Assembly: GCA_050289385.1 (NCBI GenBank)
Contig: JBNKFQ010000223.1
Coordinates: 1 to 21,319 of the forward strand
Length of the DNA stretch: 21,319 nt
Source of the DNA: JBNKFQ01 sp050289385
GTDB lineage: Bacteria > Pseudomonadota > Gammaproteobacteria > Pseudomonadales > Porticoccaceae
Direction: 5' to 3'
The notes under the pieces were generated by a model, which saw only the letters and a program-made list of their open reading frames with translations, searched no databases and was not told where the DNA came from. Below are positions 7,210-14,343 of this stretch, piece by piece (within the stretch, counting starts at the first letter, position 1; every line of letters starts with the position of its first letter). Position numbers and translations under genes: made by a program.

Positions 7210-7902
7210 ATGCCAACGACATTGATAACAGGTGCAAATCGCGGTATCGGGCTGGAATTGACGCGTCAGTTTGGTGAGGCTGGCTGGCGGGTAATTGCCT
7301 GCTGCCGCAACCCGGAGCAAGCGCATGATCTGAAGGCCCTGACTACAAAATTGCCATCAGTACAGGCCTTTCGCCTGGACGTCTCCGACCCCGACCAAAT
7401 ATCGGGGCTATCCGCTTCTCTGGAAAACGAAGCCATAGACATATTGCTCAACAATGCCGGGGTGTACGGGGCAAAGGCCAGCAGTTTTGGATCAGTGACA
7501 ATGGAAGAATGGCTACCGGTCCTAGAGGTAAACACCATTGCACCGCTGTTGATGGCCCAGTGCTTTGTAGATCAGGTAAGCCGTAGCGACTTGAAAACAG
7601 TTGCCACCCTCAGTAGCAAGGTGGGGAGCATCGAGGATAACCGGTCTGGCTCAGGTTACGCTTACCGCTCGTCCAAAACTGCAGTAAACCAGGTCATGAA
7701 AAGCCTTTCGATTGATCTCGCCTCTCGAGGTATCAAAGCCGTAGCCTTGCACCCGGGCTGGGTCAAAACCGATATGGGCGGGCCAAATGCCTTGATAGAT
7801 ACAAAAGAAAGCGCCAGGAGGTTGATAGTAATATTAACCGGCCTGACCACGGAGCAGTCCGGCAGTTTTATAAATTACGATGGTTCAGTAATACCGTGGT
7901 AA
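7210..7902 (+). CDS. SDR-family oxidoreductase (C-factor-like)
   Basis: A 230-aa classical short-chain dehydrogenase. Visible motifs are the cofactor-binding TGANRGIG (7-14), DVSD (58-61), NNAG (81-84), the catalytic serine in ATLSSKVGS (about 135), the YRSSK catalytic Tyr152/Lys156, and HPGWVKTDMGG (181-191). The arrangement is closest to the CsgA/C-factor and sniffer-like carbonyl reductase group; the substrate is unknown. The ATG at 7210 follows AGGAGG at 7198-7203; an upstream in-frame start at 7159 would precede the ribosome binding site and the Rossmann strand. The gene stands alone between non-coding regions. Confidence 0.92.
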   Translation: MPTTLITGANRGIGLELTRQFGEAGWRVIACCRNPEQAHDLKALTTKLPSVQAFRLDVSDPDQISGLSASLENEAIDILLNNAGVYGAKASSFGSVTMEEWLPVLEVNTIAPLLMAQCFVDQVSRSDLKTVATLSSKVGSIEDNRSGSGYAYRSSKTAVNQVMKSLSIDLASRGIKAVALHPGWVKTDMGGPNALIDTKESARRLIVILTGLTTEQSGSFINYDGSVIPW

Positions 7903-8148
7903 GTAATCACGGCGAGATTGCGGTGCCTGGCGCAATGCTGTCGCACGATTTTAAAAAAGTTACTGAAAGTTGTTCTGTACCGGGCAAACATCTGGTGGCT
8001 CAGGGAAAGCAAGCCAGGCACTGCATTTGACGTGCGGCACCCGAAAAGACCATATCATTTACAGGGGCTTAACCGGTAAACGCGCCACGGCTTGCGGCTT
8101 ATAGCTGTTATTTATTATTATGCCCGGTCTTCAGGAGCAAGGGGTCTT
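7903..8148. other. Intergenic region before the purC leader
   Basis: No gene is visible between the SDR stop and the small ORF at 8149. A promoter candidate for purC sits near its right end, at 8092-8121. Confidence 0.6.
8092..8121 (+). promoter_or_regulatory. Candidate promoter for purC
   Basis: TTGCGG (8092-8097) and TATTAT (8116-8121) are separated by 18 bp, a plausible sigma-70 promoter. Transcription would begin about 20 bases before the small ORF at 8149. No palindrome matching a PurR operator was recognised. Confidence 0.35.
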
Positions 8149-8220
8149 ATGCCTCTGTTTAACAAACCTTTAATACAACTCCTTTTTATCAGAAAAAACG
8201 AACAGGACATTATGCTATGA
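8149..8220 (+). CDS. 23-codon leader ORF overlapping the purC start
   Basis: An ATG at 8149, preceded by AGGAG (8133-8137) and by AAGGGG (8139-8144), opens a 23-codon frame. The peptide starts MPLFNKPLIQLL, continues with a charged stretch (RKNEQD) and ends IML. Its TGA (8218-8220) overlaps the purC ATG (8217-8219) as ATGA, so ribosomes finishing the leader could restart on purC. I do not recognise the peptide. It may be a regulatory leader, a translational coupler, or chance. Confidence 0.45.
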   Translation: MPLFNKPLIQLLFIRKNEQDIML

Positions 8221-9323
8221 GTCTTGCTGACAAAGTATTGGCGGTAAACAACGATTTGCCTATCCGCACAGATCAACCGATACACAGCGGCAAGGTTCGT
8301 TCGGTTTACTGGTTAACGGCTGAAGACAGTCGTCGCCTGATTGCCGAACGCGGGTATGATGTTGCCGCTGACGCACCCCTGGCCATCATGGTAATCAGTG
8401 ATCGCATCTCGGCTTTTGACTGTATCTGGCATGGCGAAGGCGGGATGAATGGCGTGCCCGGCAAAGGCGCTGCTCTCAATGCCATTTCAAATCACTGGTT
8501 TAAACTGTTTCGTGAACAGGGTCTGGCCGACAGTCATATTCTGGAAATCCCGCACCCGTTTGTCTGGATTGTACAAAAAGCCAAACCTGTGCTGATTGAG
8601 GCGATTTGTCGCCAATACATTACGGGGTCCATGTGGCGTGCCTATGCTAAAGGCGAACGTGAATTTTGCGGAATCCAGATTGCCGATAACCTGGAAAAAG
8701 ATCAGAAATTGCCAGAGCTTCTGATTACCCCTTCCACCAAAGGCATTTTGCAAGGTATTCCCGGCGTGCCCGCGCAAGATGACGTAAATATTACGCGCAG
8801 CGACATTGTAAACAACTACGCCGCTTTTAATTTTCGCAGTACGGATGATATTGATTTGTACGAGAAACTGCTCAGGGAAGGCTTTGATGTCATCAGTGCG
8901 GAACTGTCCAAGCTGGATCAGGTATTTGTCGATACCAAGTTTGAATTTGGCTACGTTACCGACAAAAACGGCGTCGAAAAACTGATATATATGGACGAAG
9001 TCGGCACGCCCGATTCTTCGCGTATCTGGGACGGCCCATCATATCGCGAAGGCAAGGTGGTGGAAAAGTCCAAGGAAGAATTTCGCCAGTTGCTACTGAA
9101 TCACTTCCCGGACCCGGATATTCTGTTGAACAAGGACCGAATGCCCGAGCGCCAGGCACTGGCCCGGGACAATTCCCTGCCAGAAGAAGTGCTTATGCAA
9201 ATTTCCAGAACATATCTGGATATTGCGGAAAAAATTACGGGTGACACTCTGACTCTGTCCGAGAACCCGAAATCGGAAATTATTGACATTCTGCGGGACA
9301 AATTTGATTTGGTAAAAGACTGA
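8217..9323 (+). CDS. purC: Phosphoribosylaminoimidazole-succinocarboxamide synthase
   Basis: SAICAR synthase joins aspartate to CAIR with ATP in de novo purine synthesis. The protein is 368 aa, the long form found in Vibrio and other marine gammaproteobacteria rather than the ~237-aa E. coli form. Motifs are the nucleotide-binding HSGKVRSVY (23-31), SDRISAFD (61-68), the RQYITGSMW segment, FEFGY and DEVGTPDSSR. AGGA at 8204-8207 precedes the ATG, and the start overlaps the leader ORF. It converges on the WalJ-like gene across a hairpin; in Pseudomonas purC normally follows dapA-bamC-MBL on the same strand, so here it is inverted relative to that order. Confidence 0.96.
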   Translation: MSLADKVLAVNNDLPIRTDQPIHSGKVRSVYWLTAEDSRRLIAERGYDVAADAPLAIMVISDRISAFDCIWHGEGGMNGVPGKGAALNAISNHWFKLFREQGLADSHILEIPHPFVWIVQKAKPVLIEAICRQYITGSMWRAYAKGEREFCGIQIADNLEKDQKLPELLITPSTKGILQGIPGVPAQDDVNITRSDIVNNYAAFNFRSTDDIDLYEKLLREGFDVISAELSKLDQVFVDTKFEFGYVTDKNGVEKLIYMDEVGTPDSSRIWDGPSYREGKVVEKSKEEFRQLLLNHFPDPDILLNKDRMPERQALARDNSLPEEVLMQISRTYLDIAEKITGDTLTLSENPKSEIIDILRDKFDLVKD

Positions 9324-9337
9324 TTTCAGGCACTCGA

Positions 9338-9365
9338 CGTCATTCCGGCAAAGACCGGAATGACG
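9338..9365. repeat. Hairpin between convergent genes
   Basis: CGTCATTCCGG (9338-9348) and CCGGAATGACG (9355-9365) are perfectly complementary around CAAAGA. The motif resembles the widespread GTCATTCC...GGAATGAC intergenic repeat of proteobacteria. It lies between the stops of purC and the WalJ-like gene, so it may end or stabilise both transcripts; neither side has a T-run. Confidence 0.75.
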
Positions 9366-9391
9366 GACTGCAAGTAAAAAACTGGTAAGGG

Positions 9392-10147
9392 TCAAGCCAA
9401 TTCGAGCCAGCCAAATCCCTGGTCCTGACACGCGTAATGGACAGCGCCAATTTCTTCAATAAAAGGTTGAACTGCCTGCTGAACTCGTTGCAGAGAGTTA
9501 TTTTTTAAACTGATGTGCCCCAAAACCAACTGCTGAATTTTCGCGCGCTCAATCTGCCGCAACAACTCGACGCACTGGTTATTGTTCAAGTGGCCCCAAT
9601 GGCCACCCACCCGTTGTTTCAACACATAGGGATACGGACCGGTCGACAGCATTTGCAAGTCGTGGTTTGCTTCCAGCAACAACCCGTCGCATTGCTGGTA
9701 ACTCTCCACAATTTGGGCAGTAATACCACCCAGGTCAGTAAGCACCCCCAGGCAATGATGCTTGCTGCGAATCACAAATTGCACCGGTTCCCGCGTGTCG
9801 TGCGGCACCGCAACTGGCTCTATTTGAAGTTCGCCGATTTGAACGGGGCAACCGCTGCGAATTAACGTTGCCGCACCGCTGTCGATTTTGCCACCTTGCG
9901 CAGTGCCCGCCGTCAGGTATAAAGGTATTCCGTATTTTCGCACCATTGGCATAACACCACGCAAATGATCACCATGCTCATGGGTAACCAGAATCGCGGT
10001 TAATTGCTCGGGAGTGCGTTGCAGGCGCTGCAGGCGTTTGACGGCTTCCCGCATGGAAAAGCCGCAATCCAGTAACAGGCAGGTATTGCCAAATTCCACC
10101 AAGGTGGCATTACCTTTGCTGCCACTGCCCAGCGAAGCGAACCTCAG
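9392..10147 (-). CDS. WalJ/YycJ-like MBL-fold hydrolase
   Basis: A metallo-beta-lactamase-fold protein with THEHGDH (H56, H58, D60, H61 counting from the proposed start), VPHDTREPV, LTDLGG and LEANHD, as in the YycJ/WalJ family (PA1012-like in Pseudomonas). These are putative nucleases or hydrolases; the substrate is not established. The conserved N terminus RFASLGSGSKGNATL is fully encoded, but no ATG, GTG or TTG precedes it: an in-frame TAA lies three codons upstream. The only fitting start is CTG (10145-10147), whose last two bases overlap the bamC TGA. The alternative, TTG at 10102, would remove the conserved first strand. The result is 251 aa from CTG or 236 aa from TTG. Confidence 0.85.
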   Translation of the reverse strand: MRFASLGSGSKGNATLVEFGNTCLLLDCGFSMREAVKRLQRLQRTPEQLTAILVTHEHGDHLRGVMPMVRKYGIPLYLTAGTAQGGKIDSGAATLIRSGCPVQIGELQIEPVAVPHDTREPVQFVIRSKHHCLGVLTDLGGITAQIVESYQQCDGLLLEANHDLQMLSTGPYPYVLKQRVGGHWGHLNNNQCVELLRQIERAKIQQLVLGHISLKNNSLQRVQQAVQPFIEEIGAVHYACQDQGFGWLELA

Positions 10148-11175
10148 GAGAGATTACTGCGTATAATTTTAAGCAGGGCAAGCGCTTCGTTTCTGCCCAT
10201 CGGCTCACCCTCGGGACCGCTGATAGACACACGCATACCATCGTCGCCCCGCTTCACTTTTACCTGGTGTTTGACCGTGCGAGGATCTTCTTCATCATCG
10301 GAAGTGAACCAGCGCTTCAGAAAACCGGGTTCATCTTCTTCCTTGATATAGTTGACATAAAATACGCCGGCGCTTCTGTCCTGATCAATGATGGTAAAAC
10401 CATCGCGCTCCACAGAATAGGCGACCGACGCCCACGCGCGTTCAAAATCAAGTTTGACCAGAATATAGGGATCAGATTTACTGGAATTGACCACTTCTAC
10501 CTTGGCATCGCCGCCAATGGACTGTGCCAGCAGCGAAACCGAGTTGCTGGCAAAATCACCAGCCAGAGTTTCCGACACCAGCTTGAGCACCTCTTTTTCA
10601 CGCTTCTTGTCGTCGGATTCCTTTGGCCATACCGCAGTTTCCTCTGCGCCCGTGGCAACCTGGTTCTGAAGAATGCTGACTTCTGCAGTGTTGGGTTGCA
10701 CACCCGGTTCGATATGAAAGCGAAAGCGGTGAACATTGGCGTCATCGTCCTTGAAATTCACCCAGACGGTTTCGAGAATGCCTTTCGACGCATCGGTGGT
10801 CGCTGCCGGTATGGCATTGCGATTGAGAACATTGCGCAAGCGCGGCCAAACTTCACTGGGGCTGGCCTGCACCAGGGCCCAGCGCTTGTCATTCAGGGTT
10901 TGAATTTTGACCTGCTTTTCAAATGAAGTTAACGCCGGGCGCTCCGGACGCGGCACTTCAAAATCGCCGGGCACCACAGAGTCATCGGGAATAGCGGGCA
11001 CCGGATAAATTTCACCAATAGCGTCCTTGTCCATCCCTTTAGGCACTTCGATCGGCGACATCTCCTCCGATAACTGGTAGTCGGAACCGCGATTGCGGAA
11101 CGTGTCGCCAAACAGACCACATCCACTCAATAAAATTGTCAACGCAGCAATCAGTACCAGACTTATCTTCATCAT
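10144..11175 (-). CDS. bamC: Outer-membrane assembly lipoprotein BamC
   Basis: BamC is an accessory lipoprotein of the BAM complex that inserts beta-barrel proteins into the outer membrane. The 343-aa product has a signal peptide ending in LLSGC (Cys19), then the loosely structured N-terminal part with SDYQLSEE and the proline-rich IYPVPAIPDD, which in E. coli wraps onto BamD. Two helix-grip domains follow, at about 95-210 (WALVQASPSEVWPRLRNVL) and 220-340 (DFERAWASVAYSV). ATG at 11175 and 11172 are both possible. It lies 70 bp after dapA, the classic dapA-bamC pairing, and overlaps the next gene by the CTGA noted there. Confidence 0.94.
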   Translation of the reverse strand: MMKISLVLIAALTILLSGCGLFGDTFRNRGSDYQLSEEMSPIEVPKGMDKDAIGEIYPVPAIPDDSVVPGDFEVPRPERPALTSFEKQVKIQTLNDKRWALVQASPSEVWPRLRNVLNRNAIPAATTDASKGILETVWVNFKDDDANVHRFRFHIEPGVQPNTAEVSILQNQVATGAEETAVWPKESDDKKREKEVLKLVSETLAGDFASNSVSLLAQSIGGDAKVEVVNSSKSDPYILVKLDFERAWASVAYSVERDGFTIIDQDRSAGVFYVNYIKEEDEPGFLKRWFTSDDEEDPRTVKHQVKVKRGDDGMRVSISGPEGEPMGRNEALALLKIIRSNLS

Positions 11176-11245
11176 TATTCAAATTCTCAACAATTATCGA
11201 CCTGCAACAGTCGGCAAACACAATTTAACAACGCTATCCCGCTTG

Positions 11246-12124
11246 TCAGACAAGCTCCAGCTCCTGAAGTGCCGCTCGCACCTCCTGATGAAATCCGGCA
11301 AACAGCTCTGTCAGAGGCAGACGGATTGCCGGGGACGACATGCCCAACTCGGCAACCGCCCATTTCACCGGAATCGGGTTGGATTCAACAAACATGGCCC
11401 GATGCAAGGGTTCGAGCGCAGCGTTGAGCTCACGCGCACGTGCGGCATCACCCGCCAGGGCTGCGGCACACATATCCGCCATTTGCCGGGGCGCAACATT
11501 GGCGGTCACCGAGATATCGCCCTTGCCCCCCATCAATATCAGTTCGGTGGCGGTACTGTCATCTCCGGAGTAGATTGCAAAATCCGCAGGGCAAGTCTCC
11601 AGCAACTCGCGCGCACGATCCAGGTCGCCAGTCGCTTCCTTGATGCCGACAATATTGGGAATCTCGGCCAGGCGACGCACGGTTTCAGGCAGCATGTCAC
11701 AAGCGGTGCGGCCCGGCACGTTGTAAAGAATCTGGTCAATAGCCACCGATTCGGCAATCAGTTTATGGTGCTGAAACAGACCTTCCTGGGAAGGCTTGTT
11801 GTAATAGGGACTGACTAGCAAGCAGGCATTCGCACCTGCTTCCTGTGCCCGGCGAGTAAGTTCCAGCGCTTCGCTGGTGGCGTTGGAACCAGTGCCGGCA
11901 ATTACCGGAACGCGGCCCGCCGCCTGCTCTACGACAGCGGCTATTACAGCAACGTTTTCATCAATACTGAGGGTTGCAGATTCACCGGTGGTGCCGGCGG
12001 CAACGATGGCGCTTGTGCCCTTCTCGATATGCCAGTCCACCAGACGTTTGAGGCTGTCCCAATCAATCTCACCGGAATCTGGCAACATGGGCGTGATCAG
12101 GGCAACAATACTACCGACTATCAT
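11246..12124 (-). CDS. dapA: 4-hydroxy-tetrahydrodipicolinate synthase
   Basis: Condenses pyruvate with aspartate semialdehyde, the first committed step of DAP/lysine synthesis. The 292-aa TIM barrel carries the Schiff-base Lys162 (IVGIKEATGD), the Tyr134/Arg139 pair in LYNVPGRTA, Thr45-Thr46 in AAGTTGESATL and Tyr108 in SPYYNKP. GAGG lies about 8 bases before the ATG. Together with dapD and dapE on the left, three DAP-pathway genes are in this window but in separate transcription units. Upstream of it lies the 150-bp inverted-repeat unit. Confidence 0.97.
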   Translation of the reverse strand: MIVGSIVALITPMLPDSGEIDWDSLKRLVDWHIEKGTSAIVAAGTTGESATLSIDENVAVIAAVVEQAAGRVPVIAGTGSNATSEALELTRRAQEAGANACLLVSPYYNKPSQEGLFQHHKLIAESVAIDQILYNVPGRTACDMLPETVRRLAEIPNIVGIKEATGDLDRARELLETCPADFAIYSGDDSTATELILMGGKGDISVTANVAPRQMADMCAAALAGDAARARELNAALEPLHRAMFVESNPIPVKWAVAELGMSSPAIRLPLTELFAGFHQEVRAALQELELV

Positions 12125-12206
12125 GGATCATCCTCAAACGGGTTTTAAAAACAGGGGGCTATGGTACTGGGCGCGGACGGTCTGCTCAAGCGGCATTTGG
12201 CTGGGC

Positions 12207-12356
12207 GTTCGATGTTGGACGTTCGATGTTTGATGCGAAAGCAGATCGTGCCATTTCCTGCCTGGTTTCCGGTGCTCCAGAGGGAGTGATATCACAAACC
12301 TGAATCGCAGGGTAATGTTTGCCTTTTCATCCAACATCGAACGTCCAACATCGAAC
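12207..12356. repeat. 150-bp unit with 29-bp heptamer-based inverted ends
   Basis: Bases 12207-12235 and the reverse complement of 12328-12356 agree at 28 of 29 positions. Each end is built from 7-bp units such as TTCGATG, TTGGACG and TTTGATG. The 92 bp between have no frame of note. The unit fills most of the gap between the LpxL-like gene and dapA. It looks like a small non-autonomous inverted-repeat element or a very long stem-loop in the transcript leading to dapA; no target-site duplication was confirmed. Confidence 0.75.
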
Positions 12357-12379
12357 AACCAACCGCACCGAACGCCCGA

Positions 12380-13315
12380 CTACCCCTTCCGCGCCATCGT
12401 ATATAACGGCAGCTCACCCTCCGGTCGGGTCTTGAAACGGCGGTGCACCCACAGGTATTGATCGGGCTGCTGGCGAATAAAGCCCTCCACCAGTTGATTG
12501 ATCCGCGTCGCATCGGCGAGGCTGTCGCCAACGGGAAAGTCTTGCAGCGGTGGATGCACCACAATTCGGTAGCCTCGGCCATTTTCGAGGCGCATATGCG
12601 TAAACGGCAGTACAACTGCCCGGCCTTTTTCGGCAAAACTGGCGGTTGCCGTCACAGTGGCGGCAGGCACGCCAAAAAAAGGCGCAAACTGACTGCGTTC
12701 CGGGCCGTAATCCTGATCGGGCGCGTACCAGAGAATTCGTCCCTCGCGCAAAGCCCTGAGCACGCCGCGCAAGTCATTTCGAGGGTATACCCGCCCGTTG
12801 GCCACGCGTTTTTCACGGCCCTTGCGCTGCACATAGTCAAACACCGGGTTGTCGTTGGGGCGGTACATACCGTCCATGCAGATTTTGGTAGAAAGCGCCG
12901 AGGCGCCCACTTCGAGAGTAGTAAAGTGCATGGCCATCAATAATGCGCCCTGGCCATTCAGGTTCTCGATATGTTCCAGACCTTCGAATTGCAACAACCG
13001 GTCAAACCTTTTGCGGGACCACCACCAGGACATACCGACTTCGAACATGGCAATGCCGATGCTCTCAAAGTTTTTTTCAAGCAGTTGCTGTCGCTGCTGC
13101 GCAGACCACTGCGGAAAGCAAAGCTGAATATTGCGACCGGCAAAATAACGGCGCCTTTTGCCTGTCAGGTACAACAATCTGCCCAGCCCACGACCGAGCG
13201 ACAACAACACCGGGTAAGGCAACAATACAACCAGATACCAGATCCCCAGACCAATCCAGAGCAACCAGTATCGAGGGTGCAGCAGTGCGAGGGAAAAATG
13301 GGGGCGATTGTTCAC
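12380..13315 (-). CDS. lpxL: LpxL-like Kdo2-lipid A acyltransferase
   Basis: Adds a secondary acyl chain, from acyl-ACP, to Kdo2-lipid IVA at the inner membrane. The 311-aa protein has an N-terminal membrane helix (about 17-37), the catalytic HX4E motif His130...Glu135 in MAMHFTTLE, YRPNDNPVFD, LWYAPDQDYGP and the C-terminal LWVHRRFKTRPEGE, all matching E. coli LpxL/HtrB closely. The chain length it transfers cannot be predicted; an LpxM or LpxP role is possible. Translation starts at GTG (13313-13315). The gap to the upstream MBL gene is 155 bp and holds heptamer repeats. Confidence 0.93.
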   Translation of the reverse strand: MNNRPHFSLALLHPRYWLLWIGLGIWYLVVLLPYPVLLSLGRGLGRLLYLTGKRRRYFAGRNIQLCFPQWSAQQRQQLLEKNFESIGIAMFEVGMSWWWSRKRFDRLLQFEGLEHIENLNGQGALLMAMHFTTLEVGASALSTKICMDGMYRPNDNPVFDYVQRKGREKRVANGRVYPRNDLRGVLRALREGRILWYAPDQDYGPERSQFAPFFGVPAATVTATASFAEKGRAVVLPFTHMRLENGRGYRIVVHPPLQDFPVGDSLADATRINQLVEGFIRQQPDQYLWVHRRFKTRPEGELPLYTMARKG

Positions 13316-13437
13316 TTGATACCCTGGTTGACTAAAGCAGACAGTTTACCGCAGAAAAAGCGCCTTCGGCTTTCGACAAACAATGTCAATTGTTTTGGGC
13401 GCCAAAGACGGTCCGCAGTACCGAGCGAAAGCGAGTC

Positions 13438-13472
13438 ACTTCCGACTTCCAACTTCCAACTTCCAACTTTTT
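13438..13472. repeat. Tandem heptamers at the 3' end of an MBL gene
   Basis: On the + strand five successive 7-bp units run ACTTCCG, ACTTCCA, ACTTCCA, ACTTCCA, ACTTTTT. The last two bases enter the stop codon (13471-13473) of the LACTB2-like gene, so the array begins at its 3' end and would be in the transcript as repeated AGTTGGA. The unit differs from those at 2241 and 12207 but has the same period. Confidence 0.8.
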
Positions 13473-14310
13473 ATAACAGCTTCCAGTGCTCTTCTCCAAA
13501 CGCCCAGTGTTTTTCGATGGTCTTGACCGCAACACCATCTTTTTCCAGCTTGAGCAGATGGGCCCACAACGAATACATTGCCACCTTGTGAAGTGCCGGA
13601 TCCACATCGTCGTACACAACCGGCAACAGGGTTTGCAGGCTCGACTCACCCTGCCGTCGCAAGCTGGCGATCACCTTTTCGCCCCGCATCATTCGATGCC
13701 GAATCAACTTGTCAATGACAGGATGAGGGTCGTGAATCAGCTCGCCATGACCCGGCGCGATCGCTTTAATCGGCAGCACCTGCAATTTTTGCAAGGAGGC
13801 AATATAGTCAGTCATATCACCGCTGGGCGGCACAATCACCACCGAGCTGCCACCGATAATATGGTCGCCGGAAAACAGTAACTGCTCTTCTTCCAGCAGG
13901 TAACAAAAGTGGTTTCCCACATGCCCCGGCGTATGCAATGCCCGCAGACAAAACTCGCCGCTGCGCAACAGGTCGCCCTCGCGCACATTTTTATCGACAT
14001 GGAATGTCCGGTCCTGATGGCCGTCGTCTGCCAGCACACACCCGACTGGCTGAGCGCCGGTACGCTCAAGCAAAGCTTGTGCTGCCGGTGAGTGGTCCGG
14101 GTGGGTATGGGTGACCACTACCCACTTCAGTTTGCCATCACAAGCCCGAAGTATCTCTTCAGTATGACTTGCAATCACTGGTCCGGGATCAATAACAGCT
14201 ACCTCTTGTGTCCCTACCAGGTAAGTGTTAGTGCCGGCCCCCGTCATTGGGCCGGCATTGGGGGCAGTTATGCGGCGCACCATCGGGGAAAGCTGCTTGA
14301 TCGTGTTCAT
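13471..14310 (-). CDS. LACTB2-like MBL-fold hydrolase
   Basis: A 279-aa metallo-beta-lactamase-fold protein with THTHPDH (His68, His70, Asp72, His73), LHTPGHVGNH (His130), SGDHIIGG (Asp149) and PGHGE (His188), giving a complete two-metal site. The C-terminal part (about 205-279) fits the winged-helix-like tail of the LACTB2 group, whose human member is an endoribonuclease; the bacterial substrate is unknown. It starts 33 bp after the fabV stop and is probably cotranscribed with it. A heptamer array begins at its stop codon. Confidence 0.88.
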   Translation of the reverse strand: MNTIKQLSPMVRRITAPNAGPMTGAGTNTYLVGTQEVAVIDPGPVIASHTEEILRACDGKLKWVVVTHTHPDHSPAAQALLERTGAQPVGCVLADDGHQDRTFHVDKNVREGDLLRSGEFCLRALHTPGHVGNHFCYLLEEEQLLFSGDHIIGGSSVVIVPPSGDMTDYIASLQKLQVLPIKAIAPGHGELIHDPHPVIDKLIRHRMMRGEKVIASLRRQGESSLQTLLPVVYDDVDPALHKVAMYSLWAHLLKLEKDGVAVKTIEKHWAFGEEHWKLL

Positions 14311-14343
14311 CGCATGTCCAGGCCTGTCCGTATTCGATATGCC

